Shown: positions 38,026-47,403 of the stretch, piece by piece
Layout: every line of letters begins with the position of its first letter
Numbering within the stretch: the stretch's first letter is position 1
Source of the DNA: Streptomyces umbrinus
GTDB taxonomy: Bacteria; Actinomycetota; Actinomycetes; Streptomycetales; Streptomycetaceae
Reading direction: 5' to 3'
Length of the DNA: 64,000 nt
NCBI RefSeq assembly: GCF_030817415.1
Contig: NZ_JAUSZI010000002.1
Span: 9,052,001-9,116,000, forward strand
Program-made: the position numbers and the translations under genes
Notes under the pieces: generated by a model
Seen by the model: the letters and a program-made list of their open reading frames with translations, nothing else
Database searches by the model: none
What the model was told of the DNA's origin: nothing

Positions 38026-39108
38026 TTGAAGCACCGACGCATACCCAAGCGGCGGGCGGCCGTGGCAGGTGCGGGCATCGCCGCACTGGTCGCCGCGGGA
38101 GTCACCTTGCAGAGTGCGAACGCGAGTGAGAACGCACCTGCTCCCGAGCTCAAGATCCTCTCGGTCACGGCGGCCGGAAAGCTCGCCTCGACGCTCGGCA
38201 AGGACCTCGGCACGGACGCGGCGGGAACGTATTACGACGCGAAGGCGAAGAGCCTCGTCGTGAACGTCCTCGACGAGGCCGCGGCCGAGACCGTCGAGTC
38301 GGCCGGCGCCAAGGCCAGAATCGTCGAGAACTCCCTCGCCGAACTGAAGGGCGCCCGTACGACGCTGAAGCAGGACGCGACCATCCCCGGCACCTCGTGG
38401 GCGGTCGACCCGGCGACGAACAAGGTCGTCGTCACCGCGGACCGTACGGTCAAGGGCGCGAAGATGACCCAGCTGACCGAGGTCGTCGACGGGCTCGGCG
38501 CCAAGGCCGAACTCAAGACCACGAAGGGGGAGTTCAAGACCTTCGTCGCAGGCGGTGACGCCATCACCGGTGGCAGCGGCCGCTGCTCGCTCGGCTTCAA
38601 CGTGGTCAAGGGCGGCGAGCCGTTCTTCCTCACCGCCGGGCACTGCACCGAGGGCATCACCAACTGGTCCGACTCGTCCGGCACCGAGATCGGTGAGAAC
38701 GCCGACTCCAGCTTCCCCGACAACGACTACGGCCTGGTGAAGTACACCGCGGACGTGGACCACCCGAGCGAGGTGAACCTCTACAACGGTTCCGCGCAGG
38801 AGATCACGGGTGCGGCGGAGGCGACCGTCGGGATGAAGGTCACCCGCAGCGGCTCCACCACCCAGGTGCACGACGGGTCGGTGACCGGGCTGGACGCCAC
38901 CGTGAACTACGGCAACGGCGACATCGTGAACGGGCTCATCCAGACCGACGTCTGCGCGGAGCCGGGTGACAGTGGTGGGTCGCTGTTCTCGGGCAGCAGC
39001 GCGATCGGACTCACGTCCGGTGGCAGCGGGGACTGCACCTCCGGTGGGGAGACGTTCTTCCAGCCGGTGACCGAGGCGCTGTCCGCCACGGGGACCCAGA
39101 TCGGCTGA
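38026..39108 (+). CDS. Secreted streptogrisin-like serine protease (S1, long pro-region)
   Basis: A 360-residue pre-pro-protease. Basic start KHRRIPKRR, signal peptide [23 protein letters not shown], then a long pro-region (about 35-173) that includes the alpha-lytic-type pro-domain ([23 protein letters not shown]). The mature part starts near residue 174 ([20 protein letters not shown]) and has His206, Asp234 and Ser316. TTG 38026 has AGGAGG at 7 bases, far better than any upstream start. The residues after the triad match the first protease (34433), but its pro-region is about 60 residues longer, as in SGPD-type enzymes. Confidence 0.92.
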   Translation: MKHRRIPKRRAAVAGAGIAALVAAGVTLQSANASENAPAPELKILSVTAAGKLASTLGKDLGTDAAGTYYDAKAKSLVVNVLDEAAAETVESAGAKARIVENSLAELKGARTTLKQDATIPGTSWAVDPATNKVVVTADRTVKGAKMTQLTEVVDGLGAKAELKTTKGEFKTFVAGGDAITGGSGRCSLGFNVVKGGEPFFLTAGHCTEGITNWSDSSGTEIGENADSSFPDNDYGLVKYTADVDHPSEVNLYNGSAQEITGAAEATVGMKVTRSGSTTQVHDGSVTGLDATVNYGNGDIVNGLIQTDVCAEPGDSGGSLFSGSSAIGLTSGGSGDCTSGGETFFQPVTEALSATGTQIG

Positions 39109-39130
39109 CGGTTCGGTTCCGTTGGGCTTG

Positions 39131-39167
39131 GAGCCCCGTTCCCACCTTCCGGGTGGGGGCGGGGCTC
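39131..39167. terminator. Terminator between S1 protease and PLP lyase genes
   Basis: GAGCCCCG (39131-39138) pairs with CGGGGCTC (39160-39167), and CCCACC inside it pairs with GGTGGG around TTCCG. The convergent PLP gene ends at 39190, so it may serve both. Confidence 0.75.
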
Positions 39168-39189
39168 TTGCGTTGCATTGCATTGCTTG

Positions 39190-40170
39190 TCAGGGCCTGT
39201 GGGCGGGAGCGGCACCGACCCAGCGGTGATAGGCGTCCACATCGACGTTGCTGCCACACACGATGGTGACCACGTGCCGGCCGGCGAAGCGGTCACGGTC
39301 TTCGAGGATCGCCGCGATGCCGAGCGCGGCCGACGGTTCGACGACGAGGCCGGCGTGGTGGAGGAGCATCCGCATACCGGCGGTGATCGACGCCTCCTGG
39401 ACCAGGACGGCGTCGTCGGCGACCAGGAGGAGATCGTCCAGGACGGCAGGGATGGGACGCCGGCCGGCGACGCCGTCGGCGATGGTGTCGGTCGAGTCGG
39501 TGGTGACGACGCGCCGCCCGCGCCACGAGAGCGTCAGCGCCGGTGCGCCCAGCGGCTGGACGCAGATCACCTCGACCTCGGGCGCCAGGGCCTTCACGAC
39601 ATGACCCACACCGGTGGCCAGTGCCCCGCCGCCGAGCGCGATCAGGACGGTGTCGAACTCCGGCACGGGATCCACCAGTTCCAGGCCGATGGTCGCCGCG
39701 CCCTCGCAGGTCTCGATGTCGAGGCTGTCCTCGACCAGCCGGATGCCGTCGTACCGGGCGATGGCCGCCGCCCGCTCGCGAGCCGGCTCGTGGTCGCCGT
39801 CCACCAGTTCCAGCCTGGCGCCCAGTGCGCGGATGCGATCGAGCTTGGCCACCGTCGCGAAGCGGGATGCCACGACGGTGACGTCGAGATCCCGGCCGCG
39901 ACCGGACCAGGCGAGGGCCTGGCCGAGATTGCCCGCACTGGCGCACACCACGGCTCGCGGGCCATGGTCGGCGAGCCGGCTCGCGATGACCTCGGTCCCG
40001 CGGGCCTTGAAGCTGCGGACCGGGTTCGCCGTTTCGAGCTTGACGCTCACCGCGCACCCGAGGTGGGGCTCCAGCGCCTCGCAGCGATACAGCGGGGTGT
40101 CGAGGAAAATCGGGTCGATCACCCGGCGGGCCGCCCGGATCCGAGCGGTGTCGAGACGCGTCTCCTGCAC
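39190..40170 (-). CDS. PLP-dependent threonine/serine dehydratase-like lyase
   Basis: A 326-residue fold-type II PLP enzyme, like threonine dehydratase. The PLP lysine is in SFKARG (near residue 54), ASAGNLGQALAWSG is the substrate loop, and GGGALATGVGHVV the phosphate-binding glycine loop; the C-terminus has VCGSNVD. It has no ACT regulatory domain, so it is a catabolic type: serine or threonine deaminase, or a related ammonia-lyase. ATG 40170 begins a 200-base divergent region. Substrate assignment is not possible from sequence. Confidence 0.82.
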   Translation of the reverse strand: MQETRLDTARIRAARRVIDPIFLDTPLYRCEALEPHLGCAVSVKLETANPVRSFKARGTEVIASRLADHGPRAVVCASAGNLGQALAWSGRGRDLDVTVVASRFATVAKLDRIRALGARLELVDGDHEPARERAAAIARYDGIRLVEDSLDIETCEGAATIGLELVDPVPEFDTVLIALGGGALATGVGHVVKALAPEVEVICVQPLGAPALTLSWRGRRVVTTDSTDTIADGVAGRRPIPAVLDDLLLVADDAVLVQEASITAGMRMLLHHAGLVVEPSAALGIAAILEDRDRFAGRHVVTIVCGSNVDVDAYHRWVGAAPAHRP

Positions 40171-40372
40171 GGCACAGGAGCGTAGCGCCGCAGGCTCTGT
40201 TCCACCGAGTGATGTGTCGAGAGCCGTGGCTCGGGTGACGAGTGATCAGGCAGCAGCGGCTCCCAGTGGTTCCGCAGCCCGTCCGACATGATCCACGGCG
40301 ACGTCCCCACACCGGACCGAGCACTCGACCACCGCTCTGGACACGGCAGCCAGGACCGATCCCCGCATTGCG

Positions 40373-41431
40373 TCAGCCGTTGTCAGGGCGCCCTTGTGGA
40401 GCGGAGTCGGGTTGTTCGGGTTTGTGCAGTGAGCCCGCCAGGAGCGTGACCGCGCTTCCGACGGCCGCCCAGGCCGAGAGGACCAGGAGCGAGGCCGTGG
40501 TGTCGTTGCCCTTGAAGTAGGCGATCGAGCGGGCCGTCCAGGTGCCGGCGCCCGGGGGCAAGGCGGGGCCGATCGCCCTCCAGAACGGGGGCAGCATCGG
40601 GGGCGGGAGGGCGCCGCCCGCGCTCGGGTTGCCCAGGATCACCACGAGCAGTACGGCCACTCCGATGCCGACGACCCCGAAGAGGCACTGGAACGCGAGC
40701 GTGGCCGCTCCGACCGCGAAGGTGATCAGCGCGCCGAGCCCCCAGAGGGCCGCCACGCTCCCGGGCAGGGCTCCCAGGACCGGCCCGACGATGACCGCGC
40801 CGCCGAGTCCGCCGACGATCGCGACCACGGCCATGGCGGCGAGCCGGATCGTCGCGCGCCGGGGGTTGGCCGGCCGTGCGCCCGCGCTGATCGCCAACGC
40901 CGACGCGCACAGATAGCCGCCCACGCATCAGCCGACGACCAGGTAGAAGGTGGTGAGCCCGTTGGCGTCCTGTGCGTCGGCCGGGACCACGTCGACGGTT
41001 CTCAGCGTGCGCCCCTCGGCCTTCTCCACCTCGGTGGTGAGCGCGGTCAGCGCGTTGGCCAGGACCCGGCCGCCGCCGGAGGCGACCAGCAGGGTGTCGG
41101 TGGTGCCGGCGGGGTCGATCACCAGGGCGCCGTCGATGTCGCGGTTCACGATCTGCTCGCGGGCCGTCGCCCGGTCGGGGAGCGCGCGAGGGTCGAGCGG
41201 CTCGCCGGGGAGCTGCTTCAGACGGGCCACCGCCTGGTCGGCGGCGGCTCCCGGGGCGACCACCCTGAACGCCACGTCCTTCGGCTTCGGGTTGTGCAGC
41301 GCCCCCACATAGGAGGCGATGAAGAGCAGCTGCAGGGCGAGCACGCCGATGACCAGCAGCGTGGCCCGCGGAGTGACTCCGTCCTTCACCTCTTCGAGGA
41401 AGGACCGAGGGGCCCCGGCTGTCTGTGTCAT
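40373..41431 (-). pseudogene. ABC-2/YhgE-type membrane protein interrupted by an in-frame TGA
   Basis: Two adjacent pieces are in the same frame and form one 350-residue protein. The first (41431 to 40928) is MTQTAGAPRSFLEEVKDG, one helix, and an extracellular domain ending TTFYLVVG. Then a TGA codon at 40928-40930 is followed directly by CVGGYLCASALAISAG and four more helices. A tryptophan (TGG) fits the stop position in this membrane segment. The second part alone could start at an internal GTG. The family resembles DUF3533/YhgE-type exporters. Either a nonsense mutation or a sequencing error explains it. Confidence 0.75.
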
Positions 41432-41534
41432 GCCCCCACGGTCCGAGCCGCCCGGCGTTTGCGCAGGTGGGACGGGTCCGAACGGATGTCGCACACATGT
41501 TCGGGAATTGGTCTATGGTGGGGGTGAGGGAGTA

Positions 41535-41550
41535 GGGAACAAATGTTCGA
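41535..41550 (+). promoter_or_regulatory. Probable LexA (SOS) box upstream of dnaE2
   Basis: GGGAACAAATGTTCGA matches the actinobacterial SOS box TCGAAC-N4-GTTCGA at 10 of 12 defined positions (GAAC and GTTCGA intact). It sits 25 bases before the dnaE2 start, where a repressor would block transcription. Confidence 0.65.
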
Positions 41551-41574
41551 GGGCTGGCATGGGAGCCCCTGGGA

Positions 41575-44500
41575 GTGGTGGAGGTGCGCGTGCCGGGCTT
41601 CACGCATCTGCACACCGTTTCCGGGTTCTCCCTGCGGTACGGGGCCTCGCACCCGGAGCGCCTCGCCGAGCGCGCTTCCGAACGGGGCATGGACGCGCTG
41701 GCCCTCACCGACCGGGACACCCTCGCGGGCGCGGTCCGCTTCGCCAAGGCCTGCGCCGCCCAGGGGGTGCGTCCACTGTTCGGGGTCGACCTCGCGGTCG
41801 AGGAGCCCGTACGGGTCCGGGAGTCCGCGCGAGCCCAGGAGTCCGCGCGAGCCCGGGGGACCGTAAGGGATGGGGAGTCCGTGCGGGCCGGTGGGTCCGT
41901 AGGAGCCGGTGGGTCCGTATCGGGGGAGCGGCGGCGGGCTCCCGTGCGGGGCGGTGCCTTCATCGATGAGTCGACACCTCGGGTGACCTTCCTCGCCCGG
42001 GACGGCGCGAAGGGCTGGGCCGAGCTCTGCAGAATCGTTACTGCGGCGCATGCGGGCGACACGGGCGGGCCGCTGCTGCCCTGGGCGGACAACCATGCCG
42101 ACGGCCTGACCGTCCTGCTCGGGCCCGCCTCCGACGTCGGCCGGGCGCTCGTCGCCGGGCGCCCCGACCGGGCCGCGAAACTGCTCGTGCCCTGGCGGGA
42201 GGTCTACGGCGACGCCCTGCGTCTCGAGGCGGTCTGGCACGGGCGCGAGGGAACCGGTCCCGGCTCGCTGCGGCTGGCCGCCCGTACCGTCGGCTTCGCC
42301 GCCGAGCAGCGGGTGCGGCCGGTGCTCAGCAACGCCGTCCGGTACGCCGACCAGGGCATGGGCCCGGTCGCCGACGTCCTGGACGCCGCCCGCCGGCTCG
42401 TGCCGGTCGACCCCCGCAAGGAACTGGACAGCGGCGAGGCCTGGCTCAAGGACGCGGACGCCATGCTCGGCGCCGCCGAACGGATCGTCGAGGCCGCGGG
42501 TTTTCGCCGTGACACCGCCTACCGCCTGCTCGAACAGACGCGGGCCACCGCCGCCGAGTGCCTCGTCGACCCGGAGGACGACCTCGGCCTCGGTGCCGTG
42601 CACTTCCCCGAGCCGCACCTCGTCGGCGCCGGACGCCGTACCGCGCAGCGGGTGCTGGCCTCGCGGGCGGCGGCGGGGATGGTGCGGCGCGGCTACGACC
42701 GTTCTCCCGAAGCGCGCGGTTACTGGGAGCGGATGCACCGTGAACTGGACATCATCGCCCACCACAACTTCGCCTCCTACTTCCTGACGGTCGCTCAGGT
42801 GGTGGACGACGTAAGGGAGATGGGCATCCGGGTCGCCGCGCGCGGCTCCGGCGCGGGCTCGCTCGTCAACCACCTCCTCGGCATCGCGCACGCCGACCCC
42901 GTCGCGCACGGGCTGCTGATGGAACGCTTCCTGTCCAAGCGCCGCCCGGTCCTGCCCGACATCGACATCGACGTGGAGTCGGCGCGCCGGCTGGAGGTCT
43001 ACCGCGCGATCATCGGCCGGTTCGGCACCGAGCGGGTCGCGACCGTGGCGATGCCGGAGACGTACCGGGTGCGTCATGCGGTACGGGACGTCGGTGCGGC
43101 CCTCTCCATGGACCCGGCCGACATCGACCGCATCGCCAAGTCCTTCCCGCACATCCGCGCCCGCGACGCGCGCGCGGCACTGGAGGAACTGCCCGAACTG
43201 CGGTCCCTGGCAAAGGAGGTCCAGCAGGAAGGCGCCAGGTACGGGCGGCTGTGGGAACTGGTGGAAGCGCTGGACGCCCTGCCGCGCGGAGTCGCCATGC
43301 ACCCGTGCGGGGTGCTCCTCTCCGACGCCTCACTCCTCGCCCGTACGCCCGTCATGCCGACCAGTGGCGAGGGGTTCCCCATGTCGCAGTTCGACAAGGA
43401 GGACGTCGAGGACCTCGGGCTGCTCAAACTGGACGTGCTGGGCGTACGCATGCAGTCCGCGATGGCGCACGCGGTGGCCGAGGTGGAGCGAGCCACGGGG
43501 GACCGGGTCGACCTGGACGCCGTCGAGGAGGGCGACCCCGCCACGTACCAACTCATCCGGTCCGCCGAGACGTTGGGCTGCTTCCAGATCGAGTCGCCGG
43601 GGCAGCGGGACCTGGTGGGCAGGCTGCAGCCCGCGACCTTCCACGATCTCGTCGTCGACATCTCCCTCTTCCGGCCGGGACCGGTCGCGGCCGACATGGT
43701 GCGGCCGTTCATCGAGGCGCGGCACGGCCGGGCGCCGGTCCGCTTCCCGCACCCGGATCTGGAGGAGCCGCTGAGGAGCACGTACGGGGTCGTGGTCTTC
43801 CACGAGCAGATCATCGACATCGTCGACATCATGACCGGCTGCGGGCGCGACGAGGCGGACCGGGTGCGGCGCGGGCTGTCCGACCCCGAGTCGCAGGGAC
43901 GGATCCGCTTCTGGTTCGCGCAGCACGCGGCCGCCCGGGGATACGACGCGGAGACGATCGCCCGGACCTGGGAGATCGTCGAGGCCTTCGGGTCGTACGG
44001 CTTCTGCAAGGCGCACGCGGTCGCCTTCGCCGTGCCGACGTACCAGTCGGCCTGGCTGAAGGCACACCATCCCGCCGCCTTCTACGCCGGGCTGCTCACC
44101 CACGATCCCGGGATGTATCCGAAGCGGCTGCTGCTCGCGGACGCGCGGCGGCGGGGGGTGCCGATCCTGCCGTTGGACGTGAACCGGTCGGCGGTCGCAC
44201 ACCGTATCGAACTGGTGTCTGAATCCGAGGGGTTCGGCGGGGCGGCCGGGAAGATTCCCAGAGGGGTCGGCAAGGCCTGGGGGGTGCGGCTCGCCCTCTC
44301 CGACGTGCACGGCATCAGCGAGGCCGAGGCGGTGCGGGTCGCGGACGGGCAGCCGTACGCCTCGCTGCTCGACTTCTGGGAACGGGCCCGGCCGAGCCGA
44401 CCGCTGGCCCAACGGCTCGCGCAGGTCGGCGCGTTGGACGCCTTCGGAGCCAATCGCCGTGATCTGCAACTGCACTTGACCGAGCTGCACCGGGGCGCGC

Positions 44501-45195
44501 GTGGCGGTCGCGGGGACCAACTTCCCCTGGCCGGTGGGCAGAAGACAGCGTCGGCCGGGCTGCCCGACCTCTCCTCGGCGGAGCGGCTCAGTGCCGAGCT
44601 GGGTGTGCTCTCCATGGACGCCTCACGTAATCTGATGGACGACCACCGGGCGTTCCTGGACGAGCTGGGAGTGGTCACCGCGCGCCGGCTGCGGGCGGCC
44701 CGGCATGGTGAGACGGTCCTGGTCGCGGGCGCCAAGGCGGCCACCCAGACCCCGCCGATCCGCTCCGGCAAGCGGGTCATCTTCACCACCCTGGACGACG
44801 GCACGGGCCTGGTCGACCTCGCGTTCTTCGACGACTCCCACGACGCGTGCGCCCACACCGTCTTCCACTCCTGGCTCCTGCTCGTACGGGGAGTGGTGCA
44901 GCGGCGCGGCCCGCGCAGCCTCAGCGTGGTCGGCGCGGCCGCCTGGAACCTCGCCGACCTGGTGGAACTGCGGCGCGAGGAAGGCCTGGACGGAGTGGCC
45001 CTGCGACTGGCCGAGCCGCAGGGGGAGGACGAGGCCGAGGACGGCTCACGGGACACGGGAGATCCGACGGGCGGCCGTCGAATCCAGATGCCCACGGGAT
45101 ACGAAATGCATCCGTGGGCCGATCTGCGCCCGGCGGGCGAAGGGCCCGCCGGTGGAAAGAAGTTGTGGCACCAGAGCCCGGGGAGTGCGGGATGA
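41575..45195 (+). CDS. dnaE2: Error-prone DNA polymerase III alpha subunit (DnaE2)
   Basis: A 1206-residue C-family polymerase of the DnaE2 type, for translesion synthesis in SOS mutagenesis. Domains: N-terminal PHP (HLHTVSGFSLRYGASHPERLAERA), broken at about residues 82-120 by a repeat-rich Arg/Gly/Ser insert; palm with VLPDIDIDVESARR (near 460) and LLKLDVLGVRMQSAMA (near 620); fingers; then helix-hairpin-helix and an OB-fold (LVAGAKAATQTPPIRSGKRVIF). It lacks the C-terminal tau-binding domain of DnaE1. The start is GTG 41575, with an SOS box just upstream. The next gene, a Y-family-like protein, overlaps by four bases. Confidence 0.92.
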   Translation: MVEVRVPGFTHLHTVSGFSLRYGASHPERLAERASERGMDALALTDRDTLAGAVRFAKACAAQGVRPLFGVDLAVEEPVRVRESARAQESARARGTVRDGESVRAGGSVGAGGSVSGERRRAPVRGGAFIDESTPRVTFLARDGAKGWAELCRIVTAAHAGDTGGPLLPWADNHADGLTVLLGPASDVGRALVAGRPDRAAKLLVPWREVYGDALRLEAVWHGREGTGPGSLRLAARTVGFAAEQRVRPVLSNAVRYADQGMGPVADVLDAARRLVPVDPRKELDSGEAWLKDADAMLGAAERIVEAAGFRRDTAYRLLEQTRATAAECLVDPEDDLGLGAVHFPEPHLVGAGRRTAQRVLASRAAAGMVRRGYDRSPEARGYWERMHRELDIIAHHNFASYFLTVAQVVDDVREMGIRVAARGSGAGSLVNHLLGIAHADPVAHGLLMERFLSKRRPVLPDIDIDVESARRLEVYRAIIGRFGTERVATVAMPETYRVRHAVRDVGAALSMDPADIDRIAKSFPHIRARDARAALEELPELRSLAKEVQQEGARYGRLWELVEALDALPRGVAMHPCGVLLSDASLLARTPVMPTSGEGFPMSQFDKEDVEDLGLLKLDVLGVRMQSAMAHAVAEVERATGDRVDLDAVEEGDPATYQLIRSAETLGCFQIESPGQRDLVGRLQPATFHDLVVDISLFRPGPVAADMVRPFIEARHGRAPVRFPHPDLEEPLRSTYGVVVFHEQIIDIVDIMTGCGRDEADRVRRGLSDPESQGRIRFWFAQHAAARGYDAETIARTWEIVEAFGSYGFCKAHAVAFAVPTYQSAWLKAHHPAAFYAGLLTHDPGMYPKRLLLADARRRGVPILPLDVNRSAVAHRIELVSESEGFGGAAGKIPRGVGKAWGVRLALSDVHGISEAEAVRVADGQPYASLLDFWERARPSRPLAQRLAQVGALDAFGANRRDLQLHLTELHRGARGGRGDQLPLAGGQKTASAGLPDLSSAERLSAELGVLSMDASRNLMDDHRAFLDELGVVTARRLRAARHGETVLVAGAKAATQTPPIRSGKRVIFTTLDDGTGLVDLAFFDDSHDACAHTVFHSWLLLVRGVVQRRGPRSLSVVGAAAWNLADLVELRREEGLDGVALRLAEPQGEDEAEDGSRDTGDPTGGRRIQMPTGYEMHPWADLRPAGEGPAGGKKLWHQSPGSAG

Positions 45196-46178
45196 CCATC
45201 CTCTGCGTACGTTTCCAGCTGCCTCCGACGAGCGAGGCCGCCCTGCCCGGGCTCCTCGGCACGCTGGAGGAGTTCACCCCCGTCATCGAGGCGCTGCCGC
45301 CCGACGGAGCGCTCGCCGATCTGCGGGGCGCCGAGCGGTACTTCAAGCGGTACTTCGAGCGGGATGTGGGGGAACTGGCCTCGCTGATCCGGGTACGGGC
45401 GCTCGCCTGGCACGGCGTCGACTGTGTGATCGGGGCCGGACCCGGGCCGATGTTCGCCCGGATGGCCCTGCGGGAAGCCGCCCCCGGAACGACCCGTGTG
45501 GTGCCCGAAGACCCCTGCGCCCTCGCGGAGTTCCTGGAGGAACAGCCCGTGCGTGCCCTGCCCGGAGTCGGCACCGCCACCGCCCGCACCCTGTGCGAGT
45601 ACGGCCTGGACAGCGTCGGCAAGGTCGCCGCCGCGCCACTGTCCACACTGCAACGGCTCACCAGCGCGCGCATGGGCCGCGAACTGCACGAGATGGCACA
45701 GGGCATCGACCGCGGCCGGGTCGTACCGAACGCCGTCTCCCGGTCGCTCGCCGCCGAACGACCCTTCCCGCGCGATGAGTTGGACCCGGACCAGCACCGG
45801 CGCGCCCTGCTCTCCGCCGCCGAGGAACTGGGCTCCCGGCTGCGCGCCCTGGAGAAGGTGTGCCGCACGCTCACCCTCACCGTCCGCTACGCCGACCGCT
45901 CTACTACGACCCGCAGCCGCACCCTCCCCGAGCCGACCGCCCACTCCTCGGCACTCACCGACGCCGCGTACCGCATGTACGAGGCGCTCGGGCTGCAGCG
46001 GGCCCGGGTCCGCGGCATCGTCCTGCGCGCCGAGGGCCTCGACCCTGCCCAACAGGCCTCCTACCAGCTCACCTTCGACCCGGTGGACGAGAAGGTCCGG
46101 CGGGTGGAGGAGGTGGCGGACCGGGTCCGGGCGAAGTTCGGGCCGCGGGCGGTGATGCCGGGTTCGTTGGTGGCGTAA
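45192..46178 (+). CDS. Y-family polymerase-like protein without catalytic acids (ImuB-like)
   Basis: A 328-residue protein with the DinB/ImuB architecture but no DxD-type catalytic residues: where Pol IV has DMDAFFASVE it reads CVRFQLPPTSEAALPG, and the second acidic motif is GALADLRGAERYF. The helix-hairpin-helix (RALPGVGTATARTLCEYGL) and little-finger region (FPRDELDPDQHRRALLSAAEELGSRLR) are recognisable. ImuB uses this fold to bring DnaE2 to the beta clamp. ATG 45192 overlaps the dnaE2 stop (ATGA). An ImuA' partner is not next to it. It may be a scaffold rather than an enzyme. Confidence 0.7.
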   Translation: MTILCVRFQLPPTSEAALPGLLGTLEEFTPVIEALPPDGALADLRGAERYFKRYFERDVGELASLIRVRALAWHGVDCVIGAGPGPMFARMALREAAPGTTRVVPEDPCALAEFLEEQPVRALPGVGTATARTLCEYGLDSVGKVAAAPLSTLQRLTSARMGRELHEMAQGIDRGRVVPNAVSRSLAAERPFPRDELDPDQHRRALLSAAEELGSRLRALEKVCRTLTLTVRYADRSTTTRSRTLPEPTAHSSALTDAAYRMYEALGLQRARVRGIVLRAEGLDPAQQASYQLTFDPVDEKVRRVEEVADRVRAKFGPRAVMPGSLVA

Positions 46179-46231
46179 CGCTCCGCGGGGAGCGGGTGGG
46201 GTTGCGGGTCGTTCGGGAGCTGCGGGCCGGA

Positions 46232-46275
46232 TGTGGCTGGTCGCGCGGTTCCCGCGCCCCTGATGAGGCGCCCCC
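46232..46275. repeat. Dispersed intergenic repeat, copy A
   Basis: TGTGGCTGGTCGCGCGGTTC is followed by a GCGCCCC-type inverted stem. The same core occurs at 53211-53262 and, in reverse orientation, at 48288-48366. It resembles the Streptomyces element containing GCGCGACCAGCCAC, often found after genes. Confidence 0.6.
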
Positions 46276-46290
46276 GGCATTCCCGCCAGG

Positions 46291-46665
46291 TCAGTTGGCC
46301 CACGGCGGAGTGATGACCGTGCCGTCCGCCAGCTTCGCCTGGAGGCCGATCGACGTGGTGACCCAGGAGATCGCGGTCTCCTCGGTCGGGTTCTCCACGG
46401 CGAGCGTCGCGCCGGGATTGATGATCACCGTGTCGCCCGCGGCGATCCGCTCGGTGCGGCCGTCGAGGGTCATCAGAAGCTCCCCGGTCAGGAGATGGAA
46501 GATCTCCTCGTGATTGACCGTGTGCGCGGGCGCCTTCGTGCCTGCGGGGATCTCGCCCCTCCAGGCGCACAGTTCCTTGCTCCCGCTGAGGGGAGTGGCG
46601 TACGAGACGAAGCGCGCGCCGTGGATCTCGTGGACGACGGCTTCGGACGAGCGGACTACGGGCAC
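46291..46665 (-). CDS. Cupin-domain protein
   Basis: A 124-residue single-domain cupin. Both motifs are present: motif 1 as PAHTVNHEEIFHLLTGELLMTLDG (metal-binding His, His, Glu) and motif 2 as GDTVIINPGATLAVENPT, where a metal His is replaced by Thr/Leu. It could be a small dioxygenase, an isomerase or a sugar-binding protein. It is divergent from a MarR regulator, with two identical operators between, so it is a probable regulatory target. ATG 46665 is the start. Confidence 0.8.
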   Translation of the reverse strand: MPVVRSSEAVVHEIHGARFVSYATPLSGSKELCAWRGEIPAGTKAPAHTVNHEEIFHLLTGELLMTLDGRTERIAAGDTVIINPGATLAVENPTEETAISWVTTSIGLQAKLADGTVITPPWAN

Positions 46666-46710
46666 GGCTGCCTCCAGCGGTGAAGGGGGTGGCGAATAAG
46701 TGGTCGCGAA

Positions 46711-46729
46711 TGGTCAAGCTGCTTGACTA
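46711..46729. promoter_or_regulatory. MarR operator 1
   Basis: TGGTCAAGCTGCTTGACTA contains the inverted repeat GTCAAG-CTG-CTTGAC. It lies exactly 29 bases before a second copy, and next to TATAGT (minus strand, 46728-46733), a good -10 for the cupin gene. Confidence 0.7.
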
Positions 46730-46739
46730 TATGCATCCA

Positions 46740-46758
46740 TGGTCAAGCTGCTTGACCA
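46740..46758. promoter_or_regulatory. MarR operator 2
   Basis: TGGTCAAGCTGCTTGACCA is a perfect 8-bp inverted repeat with CTG at the centre, 28 bases before the MarR start. A possible third half-site (GTCAAGG) follows at 46763. Confidence 0.75.
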
Positions 46759-46785
46759 ATTCGTCAAGGGTGTTTCAATGCGTGC

Positions 46786-47232
46786 GTGCAGAACTCCGAG
46801 GCCATGGCCCTGTCCGCCGCCCTGCTCGCCGTCGCCGGCGAGCTCACCCAGCGCATCCACGAGGGTGTTGTCGCCCGTGGGTTCGAGGGGATTCGGCCAG
46901 CGCACGGGTTCGCGTTCGCGCGGCTCGCGCCCGGCGGGGCGACGGTCACGGAACTGGCCGCCCATCTGGGCGTGACCAAGCAGGCCGCGAGTCAACTTGT
47001 CGATGAGATCGTCCGCAAGGGGTACGCCGAGCGGCGCCCGCACCCCGGCGACGCGCGCGCCCGGCTGGTCGTACTGACCGAGCAGGGCTGGGCCTGTACT
47101 CGGGCCGCCGAGGAGTCGGCCGCGGAAGCCGTCGGCCCCTGGGTCGAACTGCTCGGTGAGGGTGAAGTCCGGGCGTTGCGTGACCGTTTGCTGCGCATTG
47201 CGCCCTACGGTCCCATCAGGCCCGCCTGGTGA
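46786..47232 (+). CDS. MarR-family transcriptional regulator
   Basis: A 148-residue winged-helix regulator. The DNA-binding helices are VTELAAHLGVTKQAASQLVDEIVRKGYAERRPHPGDARARLVVLTEQG, with the wing DARAR, as in MarR. Two identical palindromes in the divergent region with the cupin gene are likely its operators, so it is probably an autorepressor and represses the cupin gene. GTG 46786 is taken; ATG 46804 is in frame. The ligand is unknown. Confidence 0.85.
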   Translation: MQNSEAMALSAALLAVAGELTQRIHEGVVARGFEGIRPAHGFAFARLAPGGATVTELAAHLGVTKQAASQLVDEIVRKGYAERRPHPGDARARLVVLTEQGWACTRAAEESAAEAVGPWVELLGEGEVRALRDRLLRIAPYGPIRPAW

Positions 47233-47403
47233 CGGTTCCACGGCACGTGTCAGTGCTCCCGGCCGACACCGGAAGTTTTTACTGACGCGTAACTTCACAC
47301 TTCTACTACTCACTCGTAACTTGGCAAAAGAACAGCATCCTCGTGATCCGGATCACAGGGCGTACGCCATCGCAACTCCCTTGAGCCGCAAGGAGATCAC
47401 TCG

